A stretch of DNA of 64,000 nucleotides from Bacteroidota bacterium (GCA_016124585.1 WGNL01000004.1:62001-126000), one strand, 5' to 3'; numbered from the stretch's first letter, positions 15,335 to 25,854 are shown. Translations and numbers: made by a program. The notes: generated from the sequence alone by a model not told the origin.

Positions 15335-18256
15335 TTATTCTTTGATAATCTTCTGCACGATTGTGCTTTCACCCACCTCAATTTTTACGAAGTACATTCC
15401 GGAAGTTAAAGTTGGAGACAATTGAACTGACTGCATGCCACCAGGTAGGTTCAACGATTGAACATGCAGTTTTCTCCCCCAAATATCGCTGATCTCAAAA
15501 CGAATATTTTGGGCTTGGTTAAGGGTAAATCTTGCCACGAAATTATCGTTGAAAGGGTTGGGTGAAATGCTCAGATTAAATTGCTCGGAAAAAGCATCTG
15601 CCGATCCGCTTACACATAGGGTTTTAAAAAAAATAGAACCCGAAAAGTCGCTAGCTGTACCTGTACAATTAGAGCGCACTTGTATTTCATAGGATTCGCA
15701 TGGCTCAAGCTGTGCCAGTGGAAGACTGTTTAGGGTGGCTGGAGTTGTTGTCCATCCTGTAGCACCCATTTTTCGGTATCGTAAAGAATAGTCGTGGGCA
15801 TCAGTTACAAGTCCCCAACTAATATTTGCAGTTGTCATCGTCGTATCGCTCACCAATATATTAGTGGGGACAAGGCAATTTGGTGCAGTTCCTTCCACGA
15901 TGTTTACGCAGTAATCCTCTACTTCACCTGCTGTAAAATTTGGCGTACATGGACTGGTAGGTTGTACATTCCATCGCATGATTACCCGCATACGAGTTGA
16001 ACCAATGGTAGCATCACCAGGAACAACAACTTCGCCTGTAACGGTGGAAGTTGTCACAGCGCCAGCATCGAAAACTTTTTCCCCAGCGTCCGTGAAATCG
16101 CCGTCTTGGTTAAAGTCGATGTACACCACAAACCATTCTGGATAAGTTGAACCAGCATATCCTGGCGTTAGGCTGATCGGATTTGCGGAATAGGTCATTA
16201 AGTCTGAACTAATGCTTGTGAAATTACCATAACCATCGTCGTCAAAACTTGTATTGTTTATAGAACCGATTGATACATTTTCAATCCATTCGTACTCAGT
16301 GCTAGCACCCATTGATGAGCAATATGTTTGGTCAATACAGCTCCCACAACCAAGCGTCGTAAAATTGATTGGCTCGGTAAACACTGTGGCACCCGTGTCA
16401 CAAACTGACTGCACTTGTATTTGATAATCGTTGCAATTTAGTAAGCCATCAATTTCTAAGAAATTGTTGATAATATTTGAATAAAGTTGTGAGTCGATAG
16501 CATTGGTAAGCAACACATTGTAAGTATTTGCAGCAAAAATTGGGTCCCAATTAAATAGTGCCGATGAATCGGTTATGTTAGAAATAATTGGGTTGGAAGG
16601 TGCTAAACAACAGCCATCAGTTGTAAAAAAATAAGAGTTGGAATAACCACTTGAATCGCTGCTACAAATTTCCTCCACTTGAAATTCGTAGCTCGTGCAA
16701 GCGCTCAAACTGTCGAGCAAAAATGGGCTTGAGGCATTTGACTGCAAACTCCAAATTGTATCTCCTACAACACGGTAACGGAGGTCGCTATTCAAAGTTG
16801 AGTCGCTCGAATTCCACGTGATTGTCGCTGAAACGTCAATGATATCTGATGTAGCGACGCTGTATGCTTTGGGGCATGGGCCACAACTTTGTTGAAGCAA
16901 AATATTTAAGCTATTGAAGGCATTTACCCTCCCGCCGTATTTGGTTTCATTGACTAGGTTTGGAATAATGTCTACACCTTGATATAGGGCATCTCTGATT
17001 AAAATAGCTGTGCCAGATGGGTCAGTAATAGCCTGTTCACCTATGGATGAACAAGGTACTGAGTATAACAATGCGATAATCCCAGCAGTCAACGGAGATG
17101 CGAAGGAGGTGCCGCTTGTCGTTGAAGGCCCGCCATTGGTGCTAAGTGTAACGATGCTCTCTCCAGGAGCTCCAACATCGATATGGGTTGTTCCATAGCC
17201 GGAAAAAGTCCGAATATCCTTATTGTTGGTTGCAGTTACAGCCACCATAAATTCACTGGGACAAGCGGTAGGTAAGTCAAGCACTTGGTCAATGTTCACA
17301 TTATTGTTCGCTGTCGCTCCACAATTGAGAATGCCTTCTGCTCCCAAGGAATCATAAAATGCACACCAAATTGGGGCATCTGCAGGGTCGCCGCCGTCAA
17401 TGCCCCATGAGGCATTTGTTACCACTACAAAGGCACCTTCTTCTCCGCCAGTCTGATTAAAACGCCTCCGCTGAACGAGTGGATAGGTGTAGGCTTTTAC
17501 TACATTCGCATCGGTGAGACTGCCGACTAAAACGTGCATGATTTTCACATCCCAATTTATACCAGTGACAAGTTGGCCATTGTTTCCTTTTGCGCCTATC
17601 ATTCCTGATACTTGTGTTCCATGCGATGCAGATGGAATAACGTCATTATCACCAGGAGTATTCCAGCCATTATAATCGTCAATATAGCCATTGAGGTCAT
17701 CGTCAAGGCCGTTACCAGGGATTTCTGCTTCATTAAACCAAAGGTTACCTTGCAAATCAGGATTGTTTCTGTTGGCCCCTTCCATGACGCAGACTACAAT
17801 ATCGTGGCCATTGGCAGTGGTCCCACCAGTGGTAATGTCCCAAGCAAGATCAGCATCAACATCGGCATCAGGAGTGCCACCGCCATTTCCATTGTTGACC
17901 CACTGCCATTGTGCACCAAAATTTGGGTCGTCAGGGGTGGTTTCACGAAAAGCAATATTGTGATTGAATTGTGCAGCCTGTATGTTAGGATTGGTTTTGG
18001 CATTTTCCAGTACAGTTTTTTCGTTGGAAAGTAAGGGGTCAAAACGAAGCAGCCAAATTCTCATAGGCTTTGAAAGCTCCTCCACTAACCTGATATCAGG
18101 AGCCCCACCTTGCTGCTTTGCCAATTGGACGACAGTTTCTGAAAGATTTTGGCCTGGTTTAAGCTGAATAATTAAATCACCCGGTATGTGGTTCGTTCGC
18201 TGACAAAAAGCTGTAAGGGTGAAAAATCCCAGACAACAAACAATGAGGTATCTCAT
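15335..18256 (-). CDS. Subtilisin-fold (S8) protein with FnIII, GEVED and T9SS type A sorting domain; catalytic Asp replaced by Glu
   Basis: 973-aa exported protein with signal peptide MRYLIVCCLGFFTLTAFCQ, a propeptide-like region (to about residue 115) and an S8 domain. The catalytic His is in SHGTQVSGM (about 212) and Ser in SGTSFASP (about 383). At the Asp position the strand reads IVVCVMEGANRNNPDLQGN, so Glu (about 158) stands where family members have DTG or DDG. Then come fibronectin-III-like modules, a GEVED domain (VVYIDFNQDGDFTDAGEKVF ... FTAGEVEDYC) and a further FnIII. The end (LSISPNPFNDNF ... GMYFVKIEVGESTIVQKIIKE) is a T9SS type A sorting domain, so the protein is exported through T9SS and probably surface-attached or released. 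It is either a protease with an altered charge relay or a non-catalytic relative. Confidence 0.9.
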   Translation of the reverse strand: MRYLIVCCLGFFTLTAFCQRTNHIPGDLIIQLKPGQNLSETVVQLAKQQGGAPDIRLVEELSKPMRIWLLRFDPLLSNEKTVLENAKTNPNIQAAQFNHNIAFRETTPDDPNFGAQWQWVNNGNGGGTPDADVDADLAWDITTGGTTANGHDIVVCVMEGANRNNPDLQGNLWFNEAEIPGNGLDDDLNGYIDDYNGWNTPGDNDVIPSASHGTQVSGMIGAKGNNGQLVTGINWDVKIMHVLVGSLTDANVVKAYTYPLVQRRRFNQTGGEEGAFVVVTNASWGIDGGDPADAPIWCAFYDSLGAEGILNCGATANNNVNIDQVLDLPTACPSEFMVAVTATNNKDIRTFSGYGTTHIDVGAPGESIVTLSTNGGPSTTSGTSFASPLTAGIIALLYSVPCSSIGEQAITDPSGTAILIRDALYQGVDIIPNLVNETKYGGRVNAFNSLNILLQQSCGPCPKAYSVATSDIIDVSATITWNSSDSTLNSDLRYRVVGDTIWSLQSNASSPFLLDSLSACTSYEFQVEEICSSDSSGYSNSYFFTTDGCCLAPSNPIISNITDSSALFNWDPIFAANTYNVLLTNAIDSQLYSNIINNFLEIDGLLNCNDYQIQVQSVCDTGATVFTEPINFTTLGCGSCIDQTYCSSMGASTEYEWIENVSIGSINNTSFDDDGYGNFTSISSDLMTYSANPISLTPGYAGSTYPEWFVVYIDFNQDGDFTDAGEKVFDAGAVTTSTVTGEVVVPGDATIGSTRMRVIMRWNVQPTSPCTPNFTAGEVEDYCVNIVEGTAPNCLVPTNILVSDTTMTTANISWGLVTDAHDYSLRYRKMGATGWTTTPATLNSLPLAQLEPCESYEIQVRSNCTGTASDFSGSIFFKTLCVSGSADAFSEQFNLSISPNPFNDNFVARFTLNQAQNIRFEISDIWGRKLHVQSLNLPGGMQSVQLSPTLTSGMYFVKIEVGESTIVQKIIKE

Positions 18257-18295
18257 AAATTAGGACTTGAAAATGATGAAAGTAATATGAAAGGC

Positions 18296-18303
18296 CAAAA
18301 CTA
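18296..18303 (-). promoter_or_regulatory. Candidate -7 box of the S8 gene
   Basis: TAGTTTTG on the minus strand, 40 bases before the ATG. Matches TAnnTTTG; no convincing -33 box. Confidence 0.35.
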
Positions 18304-18493
18304 CGGATTGGTAGAATTTAAACTGTAGAATGTTAGGAACAATCGGAATTTCGTTTTTCCGCAGACAATTTTGGAAAATAGCAGATTTGAATACTATTTG
18401 ACAAAAAACCGCTTTCCGCCTAATTTTATTTGGTGCGTTTTGAACATTTTACTTTTTTTACGCAAAAATTCTGTATTAATAAAAGACTTGACA

Positions 18494-18501
18494 TACATTT
18501 G
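18494..18501 (+). promoter_or_regulatory. Candidate -7 box for the 2114-aa surface-protein gene
   Basis: TACATTTG, a full TAnnTTTG match, about 240 bases upstream of the start. If used, the transcript has a long leader. Confidence 0.3.
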
Positions 18502-18743
18502 CAAAGCAAAAACCAAGTTTACACCTTATCATTTGAAGCTCTCCTTAGACAATAAAAATAAAAAGGCTTTCGACGACTAATTTTAAGCAAGATAACCATG
18601 CAGACGAATTGACTTGCTTCACTCCAAAGAGTTTCAAATTTTTCCTTTCGGTAATGCCTGTTTTTAAATCTCACTGTTCAAAGAAAAAATATTCCTAACT
18701 GTCCAGTAAACAGTCTAGGAATCGTTATTTAAAAAAAGTTAAG

Positions 18744-21700
18744 ATGAAACATTTTTTTACTACGCTATTCACCCTGATTCTTGTAAGTACCCAAAGCACA
18801 AATTTATTTGCACAGTGCAGTACGACTCCATGTACCGTTCCAATCGCAACCTATGATGCTCCAAGTGCCTGTATCCTGCCTAGTGAGCTTTCTTTGAATT
18901 GCTATTACGGTCAAACCATTAATAGCACACCAGTATCGTTGCCGCCTTTTTGGTGTACGAGTGTTGAAAATAATCAATGGTTTGCATTTACGGCTAGTTC
19001 GTCGAATGTTTGCATGGATATTGAAGCGTTAAACTGTGCTTCAGGTGGAGCCATCCAAGCAGCACTTTTGGAAACACTTGATTGCGTAAACTTTTCATTT
19101 GTTTCGGATTGCATCGGCAATATTCCATCTGGAACAACTACGACACTTTGTAACAACGTACCATTGACCCCAGGTAATGTTTACTATTTAATGATTGATG
19201 GATCCGCTGGTGCAAATTGTAATTATGCCATTAACGGATCTTCTGCAATCACATCTGGGCCCGAAAATGTGTGCCTTCCTGGCGGTCCTTTCATTTATAC
19301 AACAACAAGTCCAGCGAACTGGTCTGTTGTGCCAGGATCTGCATCTGGAACAATTTTGGGCTCGCCAGTTGGCACACAAGTTAACGTTGGATTCAATGGG
19401 CCAGGTACTGCGCAAGTTTGTGCGCAGAATATTGCTTGCCCCAATGTGCCAATTTTCTGTTTGCAAGTTACTATCGGACAATATGAACAGGCTACCCATA
19501 CACATTACTTGTGCTCTGGTGGTACTGTAACGTGCTCTGGACAGACATATTCGGTACCTGGTACTTACCAAATGAACGTGCCGGCTCCTTCAGGGTGTGA
19601 CAGCCTTATTACATGTGTAATTATTCCAATCGCACCAATCAGTTCCCCCACCCAGACTGTTGAATTATGCGGCCCAGCGGATTTTCAGCTTTGCAATGAT
19701 TACTATAGTTCAACTGGATATTACACTTCTTCGTGTACCAGTTGGCAAGGTTGTGACAGTATGGTATCTGTGAACTTAACGATATTGGAGCCAACGGCTA
19801 GCATCTCACCCTTTAACCCAGTTTTAGGATGCGGGGCTGACTCATTGTTATTTTTGGACGGTAGTGGGTCAGGACTAGCCTTTCCCCCCGCCATGTGGTC
19901 TATGCTTTGGACGGGGCCAGGAATTGTTGGGCCTAATAACCAGATACTCTGTCAAGTCAATGAACCAGGTCAATACTGTTTGAAGGTTACGCACTCGCTG
20001 GCATCTGGTTTTACATGTTTTGATGAAACTTGCATCACTGTAACGGAGCAGGTGATTGTACCGAGTGCTCCCAATGTTACTGGGCCAGCTACAGTTTGTA
20101 GCAATGCCATGTCCACGTATACAGCTCAGCTTCAAGGCTCTGTTATCCCAACAAGTTTGACTTGGATTACACCAAACGGAGAACCATTCACTACTGGGCC
20201 AAATAATACCGTTATAGTAGATTGGACGGGTTCGTCGGGTGGTCAACTTTGTGTGACTGCAAATAATGAGTGTGGTTCTTCTCCTCCTGCATGTATTAAC
20301 GTAACAGTAAATGCTGGGCCACAACCACCTACTGTAACTGGCCCAACAACTGCCTGCGCTACTAGCACTCCTCAAACATATACAATTAGTAACCCTGTTA
20401 CTGGGGTAACCTATAACTGGACTGTTCCAACTGGTGCTACCTATACAGGTTCCGGGACAAGCATTAACGTGAACTTTAGTGGTGTTCCAACGGGCAATGT
20501 TCAAGTTTGCGCTACTGGAACCAACAACTGTGGAACAAGTGCTCCTGGCTGTGCAGATGTAACTATCACTGGACCACCTGCCACGCCAGTTTTAACTGGC
20601 CCAGCCCAGGTTTGTGCAAATGGCGGTGCAGCTACTTTTACCGTCACGAATGCGGACCCTAACGTTACTTACACTTGGACAGCTCCTACTGGAGCAGTAA
20701 TTACAGGAAGTGGTGCCAGCGTGAATATTGATTTCATGAATTCCAATTCTGGCCAAGTATGCGTCACTGCTACCAATGGATGTGGTATGCCGTCAGTTTG
20801 TCAATCGGTGCAAGTTACACCAGCCCCACAAGCTACAATAAGTGGTAGTGGTGAATACTGTGAAGGAACCATGCCTAGCATAAACCTAAACATAGCCGTT
20901 ACAGGTGGAACAGCACCTTGGACAGTGGTTTACACCAATGGGGGTACGCCAGTAACTGAGACTGTCGCATCCAGTCCCCACCCGATAACCGTTAGTGCGG
21001 CTGGAACTTATACGCTAGTTTCAGTAACGGGTGCAAATGGATGTACTGGTACAGTGAATGGGGCAGCAATAGTAACTGAAAACCCTACGCCAACGGCAAC
21101 ATTGAGTGGTGGGGGAAGTATTTGTGCGGGAAGTGGACAAACAGTATCACTTTCCATAGCCTTAACAGGTGAGTCACCATGGACGTTGGTTTGGTTCAAA
21201 AATAACGTGCAACAACCATCTGCTCTTTCAATTAACACGAATCCGTTTACGTTGCCGATAGGTCAAAATGGTGCTGGAACAATTACACTGGGCATGCTTA
21301 CTGACAATAATGGCTGTGTTGGCACTGGAAGTGGCACTGCTTTGGTTGAAGTATTTGATGCGCCTGTTGTTGACAATGTTGCAACTACTTGCGACCCAAC
21401 AAATGTTGAATACGTTGTTACATTTGAAATATCTGGTGGGGATCCATCCAGTTATTCAGTAACACCTCCCGGTGCATCTTTGGTTAATGGCATGTTTACC
21501 AGTAATCCAATTCCATCTGGTAATGGTTATAGTTTTGTCGTCACAGATGCTAACGATTGTAGCCCTGTAACAGTGGATGACCAAATTGTGGTTTGTAACT
21601 GTGATACAAAAGTTGGCGTTATGGATTTGGCCAAAATCGAGAATTGTGGTCCAGGTATGGTTACCGCTAATTATGACAATACAAATGAATTCCAAGACCC

Positions 21701-24700
21701 GAACGATGACTTGGTTTTCATCTTGCACAGTGGTAGTTCAGTTAATATTGTGCCACCTATCATCTCAACTTCATCCACGCCAACTGTTACTTTTGACCCT
21801 GGCACAATGAACTATGGCACAACTTATTACTTGTCAGCAGTTGTAGGGGATTCAGATGGTAATGGTGGTGTAGATTACAATGGCGACCCTTGTTCGCAAG
21901 TTGCTCAAGGAACACCAATTGTTTTCTATCAGTTGCCAACAGCGACGATTGCTGGCAGCACTGATATTTGTGTTGGAAGTAGCACGGATTTGACAATCAC
22001 TGCTACAGGAGCTTCCCCTTGGGATGTAACTATCAATGGTAATTCAGTTGCTGTGTTTACTTCGCCGTTCACTTATACAGTTACCCCGATGACTACAACT
22101 ACCTATGTTTTAACTGATGTTACAGATGACCATTGTACTAATACAGCATCGGGTAGTGAAACTATAAATGTTAATGTGCCGCCCATTGTCACTAACATCG
22201 TGACACAGTGTGACCCTACAGGTACAACTTTTACAGTTTGTTTTGACATATCTGGTGGAGATTCATCGTGTTATACGGTGGATGGTGTTTCTTCTGGCTC
22301 CAGTTTTTGCAGCCAGCCTATTGCAAGCGGCTTGGGTTATAGTTTTACCGTTAGCGATTGCCATAATTGTACACCTGTTATTGTCGAAGACAATATTGTC
22401 GATTGTGATTGCCTTTCAACGGCAGGCAACTTCCCATCAACTTCCATGAATATTTGTGCAACTGACATGGCGATGCCAGTTTATGACAATACTGGTGAGT
22501 TTCTCGATGCAGATGATGCGCTTGAATTCATCTTGCATGCTGGAAATCCGTTGATGCCAATTGCTAGGAACAGTACTCCTGAGTTTTCATATCAAGCAGG
22601 CATGACTTATGGTCAGACTTACTTCATTTGTCCAGTCGTTGGAAATGATGATGGCACTGGTCAAGTTGACTTAACTGACAATTGCTTAAGTGTTGGGGGG
22701 TGTGCGCCAGTTATTTTCCGTGAGATTCCAACTATTACACTTGGACCAGATGTTTCTATTTGTAATGGTGATGACGCTACGCTTACATTTTCAAATGCAA
22801 CGGGTGTAGCACCTTGGACTGTAACTTATCAAGATGCGGCAGGCACCCCAAGTTCACTAACTTTGAATACCAGTCCTTTTAATTTTATGGTTTCACCTAC
22901 CTCGGATGAGACTTATACACCGATTGATGTGTTTGACCAATTCTGCCCAGGGACTGTTAATGGGGTTGCAAATGTGACAGTAAATAATCCACCACAGGTT
23001 CAGAATATAGTTGAAACATGTTCAGCAGATGCGACTACTTATACCTTGCAATTTGATATCGTGGGCGGAGTGCCACCTTATACTGTTACTCCGGCCACAG
23101 GAAGTATCACAGGTGGAATGTTTACGAGTTCGCCTATCCCATCTGGCGATGTTTACAGTTTTGATGTAGATGATACTAATGGTTGTGGCCCTGTAAATGT
23201 CACGGGCAGTAGAAACTGTCAGTGTTTTACTGACGCAGGAACAATGACAACTCCACTTGTAAAAGCTTGTGTGGATGCCATGGTAACTGTTCCCGTGACG
23301 AATGGTGAAATGTTGGATCCTGATGATATTCTAGTTTATTATTTACACACAGGTTCTACAACTACATTGGGTACAGTAATAGCAACTAACTCAACACCAA
23401 CATTTTCATTTAATCCATCTACAATGACACTTGGTACTACCTACTACGTCAGTGCAGTAGCTGGAAATGATGATGGTTCTGGGGGTGTTGACCTTTCAGA
23501 TCCTTGCAAGGATATTAATGCTGGTACTCCGGTAGTATTTAATGAGTTGCCAACAGTTGCAATAAGTGGCACAACATCGATCTGCCAAGGGCAATCAACA
23601 AATATTACTTTTACGTTGACAGGAGAAGCACCTTTTGTGGTTAACTACACGTTGAATTCTATTCCTTCAACTCAGAATTTCCCAACTGCGGGTACACAAA
23701 CCATCGCAACACCACCTAACGTGCCAACAGGAACTTATACTTACGAGTTGGTGTCAATTTCTGATGCCAACTGTTCAAACACGGCTTCGCAAAGTGTAAC
23801 AGTTACTGTAAATCCAAATGTAAATGCGGGTGACCCTTCAGGAAACTTTTCATTCTGTCAAGGTGAATCTATGACCATCAATTTGGGTGATAACTTACAG
23901 AATTCTACTCCTGGCGGTACTTGGACTGGTCCTAATGGTGAAATTGTTCCTGGTGGAAGTTTGAATGTAGCTGGCCTTTCTGCTGGCACCCAGAACTATA
24001 TTTATGTTGTTCCAGGATTGTCTCCTTGTCCAAATGACACAGCGATTGTTCAAGTAGTCATCAACCCACTTCCAACTGCTGATGCTGGGACTCCTGATGT
24101 ATTAAATTGTGATATCACTGAAACAACTTTGGGTGGTCCTGGAAATACCCCTGGAGTTACTTATCAATGGACAAGTAATGTAAGTGACCCAACAAGTTCA
24201 AATCCAGTTGTGACACAACCAGGTGACTACGGGGTTACAGTAACGACACCATTTGGCTGTACAGCAACGGACCAGGTTACCGTTGTTGAAAATATTACTC
24301 CTCCAGCAGCTGATATTTCAGTTTCAGATGTTAGTTGCTTTGGCAACAATGACGGCTTTATTACAATCAACAGTATTACGAATGGAGTTGAGCCATACCT
24401 CTGTTCATTTGACGGTTCACCTTTCAGTGCCCAAAAAAGCTTCACAAATTTGAGCCCAGGTGATCACACCATCATCATTGTTGATGCGGTTGGATGCCAG
24501 ACCACCTTAAACTTTATGGTTCAAGAACCAGAGCTTGTTACAGTAACAGTTCAGGGGAACTTTGAAGGCAATGAACCAATTGTAGATTTGGGAGACCCGA
24601 TTACATTGCAAATCATTACAACCCCTCCATTCAGTGAACTTGATTCTGTTATTTGGTTGCCAGCTGACTTGGTGGATTGTGACACTTGCCAGAGCAATAC

Positions 24701-25088
24701 AATATATCCAACGCAACAAACTACCTTCCAAGTTATTGTGGATGAAGGCGGCTGTCGTGCGGAAGATGTACTGACCGTATTTGTTAAAAAAGACCATCCA
24801 ATTTATGTTCCAAGTGCCTTCAGTCCGAACGAAGATGGTATCAACGACAAACTGATGATTTTTGGCGGTAAGGAAGTGCAGGATATCAAATCATTTTTGG
24901 TGTTCAGCCGCTGGGGTGAAACCGTTTATGAATACTACAATTTCCAACCAAACGATCCAGTTTATGGTTGGAATGGTGAGCACCGTGGTGAAAAATTGAA
25001 CCCAGCTGTCTTTGTCTGGTTCGCCGAGGTTGAGTTCATTGACGGTAAAGTTGAGTTGTTTGAGGGTGAAGTGAATTTGATGCGATAA
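18744..25088 (+). CDS. Giant T9SS type B surface protein with Ig/PKD-like modules (2114 aa)
   Basis: Signal peptide MKHFFTTLFTLILVSTQSTN then LFAQ. The N-terminal part (residues about 25-170) is Cys-rich (NQWFAFTASSSNVCMDIEAL). Next are at least three PKD/Ig-like modules (about 430-690) with the rhythm 'GP..vC.....tYTi......TYtWt.PtGa...gsg.s..v.f'. From about 874 to 1690 three composite units of about 270 residues follow, each opening with V.NI...CDP...Y...F.I.GG and containing CNC/CDC, a 'DPDD.L.F.LH.G' block and a 'YGTTYY.SAVVGNDDG' block. Near the C-terminus is one SprB-like repeat (VSCFGNNDGFITI). The end (VPSAFSPNEDGINDKLMIFG ... FSRWGETVYE ... FEGEVNLMR) is a CHU_C / T9SS type B sorting domain. 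It is most likely a cell-surface adhesin or motility-related protein; the ligand is unknown. Confidence 0.9.
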   Translation: MKHFFTTLFTLILVSTQSTNLFAQCSTTPCTVPIATYDAPSACILPSELSLNCYYGQTINSTPVSLPPFWCTSVENNQWFAFTASSSNVCMDIEALNCASGGAIQAALLETLDCVNFSFVSDCIGNIPSGTTTTLCNNVPLTPGNVYYLMIDGSAGANCNYAINGSSAITSGPENVCLPGGPFIYTTTSPANWSVVPGSASGTILGSPVGTQVNVGFNGPGTAQVCAQNIACPNVPIFCLQVTIGQYEQATHTHYLCSGGTVTCSGQTYSVPGTYQMNVPAPSGCDSLITCVIIPIAPISSPTQTVELCGPADFQLCNDYYSSTGYYTSSCTSWQGCDSMVSVNLTILEPTASISPFNPVLGCGADSLLFLDGSGSGLAFPPAMWSMLWTGPGIVGPNNQILCQVNEPGQYCLKVTHSLASGFTCFDETCITVTEQVIVPSAPNVTGPATVCSNAMSTYTAQLQGSVIPTSLTWITPNGEPFTTGPNNTVIVDWTGSSGGQLCVTANNECGSSPPACINVTVNAGPQPPTVTGPTTACATSTPQTYTISNPVTGVTYNWTVPTGATYTGSGTSINVNFSGVPTGNVQVCATGTNNCGTSAPGCADVTITGPPATPVLTGPAQVCANGGAATFTVTNADPNVTYTWTAPTGAVITGSGASVNIDFMNSNSGQVCVTATNGCGMPSVCQSVQVTPAPQATISGSGEYCEGTMPSINLNIAVTGGTAPWTVVYTNGGTPVTETVASSPHPITVSAAGTYTLVSVTGANGCTGTVNGAAIVTENPTPTATLSGGGSICAGSGQTVSLSIALTGESPWTLVWFKNNVQQPSALSINTNPFTLPIGQNGAGTITLGMLTDNNGCVGTGSGTALVEVFDAPVVDNVATTCDPTNVEYVVTFEISGGDPSSYSVTPPGASLVNGMFTSNPIPSGNGYSFVVTDANDCSPVTVDDQIVVCNCDTKVGVMDLAKIENCGPGMVTANYDNTNEFQDPNDDLVFILHSGSSVNIVPPIISTSSTPTVTFDPGTMNYGTTYYLSAVVGDSDGNGGVDYNGDPCSQVAQGTPIVFYQLPTATIAGSTDICVGSSTDLTITATGASPWDVTINGNSVAVFTSPFTYTVTPMTTTTYVLTDVTDDHCTNTASGSETINVNVPPIVTNIVTQCDPTGTTFTVCFDISGGDSSCYTVDGVSSGSSFCSQPIASGLGYSFTVSDCHNCTPVIVEDNIVDCDCLSTAGNFPSTSMNICATDMAMPVYDNTGEFLDADDALEFILHAGNPLMPIARNSTPEFSYQAGMTYGQTYFICPVVGNDDGTGQVDLTDNCLSVGGCAPVIFREIPTITLGPDVSICNGDDATLTFSNATGVAPWTVTYQDAAGTPSSLTLNTSPFNFMVSPTSDETYTPIDVFDQFCPGTVNGVANVTVNNPPQVQNIVETCSADATTYTLQFDIVGGVPPYTVTPATGSITGGMFTSSPIPSGDVYSFDVDDTNGCGPVNVTGSRNCQCFTDAGTMTTPLVKACVDAMVTVPVTNGEMLDPDDILVYYLHTGSTTTLGTVIATNSTPTFSFNPSTMTLGTTYYVSAVAGNDDGSGGVDLSDPCKDINAGTPVVFNELPTVAISGTTSICQGQSTNITFTLTGEAPFVVNYTLNSIPSTQNFPTAGTQTIATPPNVPTGTYTYELVSISDANCSNTASQSVTVTVNPNVNAGDPSGNFSFCQGESMTINLGDNLQNSTPGGTWTGPNGEIVPGGSLNVAGLSAGTQNYIYVVPGLSPCPNDTAIVQVVINPLPTADAGTPDVLNCDITETTLGGPGNTPGVTYQWTSNVSDPTSSNPVVTQPGDYGVTVTTPFGCTATDQVTVVENITPPAADISVSDVSCFGNNDGFITINSITNGVEPYLCSFDGSPFSAQKSFTNLSPGDHTIIIVDAVGCQTTLNFMVQEPELVTVTVQGNFEGNEPIVDLGDPITLQIITTPPFSELDSVIWLPADLVDCDTCQSNTIYPTQQTTFQVIVDEGGCRAEDVLTVFVKKDHPIYVPSAFSPNEDGINDKLMIFGGKEVQDIKSFLVFSRWGETVYEYYNFQPNDPVYGWNGEHRGEKLNPAVFVWFAEVEFIDGKVELFEGEVNLMR

Positions 25089-25115
25089 AATCATTTCAAT
25101 CGGAAATAGCGAGAA

Positions 25116-25150
25116 AAGAAGAGGCGTTGTTATCAATGCCTCTTCTTGTT
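25116..25150 (+). terminator. Terminator of the 2114-aa gene
   Basis: Stem AAGAAGAGGC / GCCTCTTCTT (25116-25125 with 25138-25147), 12-base loop, then GTTT. Confidence 0.7.
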
Positions 25151-25167
25151 TAACCTAATTTGTTGCC

Positions 25168-25854
25168 ATGAAAAAACTACTAGTCTTCACCCTGTTTAGC
25201 TTCTTTGTGTCTCAAAGCTTTTGTCAATTGGGATTAATTGCTGGTTACAAAACTTTTAACCCTGAAGATTGGAATGTTCTTGCGAATGATTTCCAGTCAC
25301 CTTCCCCATATCCAATTGCCGGTTGGCAGGCTGGTGTCGATTATTGGTTTCGGTTGAAAAAACGTAGGATTGAATTTACTCCAGAACTTAGTTTTTCTAG
25401 GTTCAAAAAAGAATTTGAAAATGGTCAACTTGACCATTCCATCATTGGTTTCCATTTCAATACTGACGTTTATATTTTTGATTTAGCCAGTGATTGTAAT
25501 TGCCCAACTTTTTCAAAAGATGGTAATTTTTTTAGCAAAGGCTTTTTTTTAGAGTTATCGCCAGGTGTTATTCTTGCCAGAAATCATTTGCAACTGCGCA
25601 ATGATATTAAACAAACCGATGAAGAATTGACGGAGGATATATTTGCACTTGGGGGTAGCGTTGGGGCAGGCTTGGACATTGGAGTCTCTGACTTATTTAC
25701 CATTACACCGCTTGTCAGGCTGCACTATTATCCTAATCTAGAATGGAAAAATGATTTAAGGGAATCCAATTTGCAATCCTATTTAAAACAATTATTCTTG
25801 GGAATTCGATTTCGAATGCATTTCAAGGAATTTGCTAACGCAAGGTTTCATTGA
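25168..25854 (+). CDS. Outer-membrane beta-barrel-like protein of unknown function
   Basis: 228-aa exported protein with signal peptide MKKLLVFTLFSFFVSQSFCQ. The mature part alternates aromatic and polar residues and contains repeated beta-strand-like segments (LGLIAGYKTF, GWQAGVDYWFRL, FTPELSFSRF, FFLELSPGVILA, ITPLVRLHYYPNLEW) ending LFLGIRFRMHF. That pattern is typical of a small outer-membrane barrel such as the porin/OmpW or 'PorT' type (inference). Starts 80 bases after the 2114-aa gene but beyond its terminator, so it is probably transcribed separately or by read-through. Confidence 0.7.
   Translation: MKKLLVFTLFSFFVSQSFCQLGLIAGYKTFNPEDWNVLANDFQSPSPYPIAGWQAGVDYWFRLKKRRIEFTPELSFSRFKKEFENGQLDHSIIGFHFNTDVYIFDLASDCNCPTFSKDGNFFSKGFFLELSPGVILARNHLQLRNDIKQTDEELTEDIFALGGSVGAGLDIGVSDLFTITPLVRLHYYPNLEWKNDLRESNLQSYLKQLFLGIRFRMHFKEFANARFH

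Larger units (their letters stand above)
18257..18743. other. Divergent intergenic region between S8 and 2114-aa genes
   Basis: 487 AT-rich bases between diverging genes. Promoter-like boxes TAGTTTTG (minus, 18296-18303) and TACATTTG (plus, 18494-18501) were found. The short frames inside have no protein-like features. The long leader (about 240 bases) before the 2114-aa gene is otherwise blank. Confidence 0.5.

Noticed and set aside
18371-18580. Plus-strand 69-codon frame in the region before the 2114-aa gene
   Set aside because: AT-rich, no start context or conserved feature; overlaps a promoter-like box.
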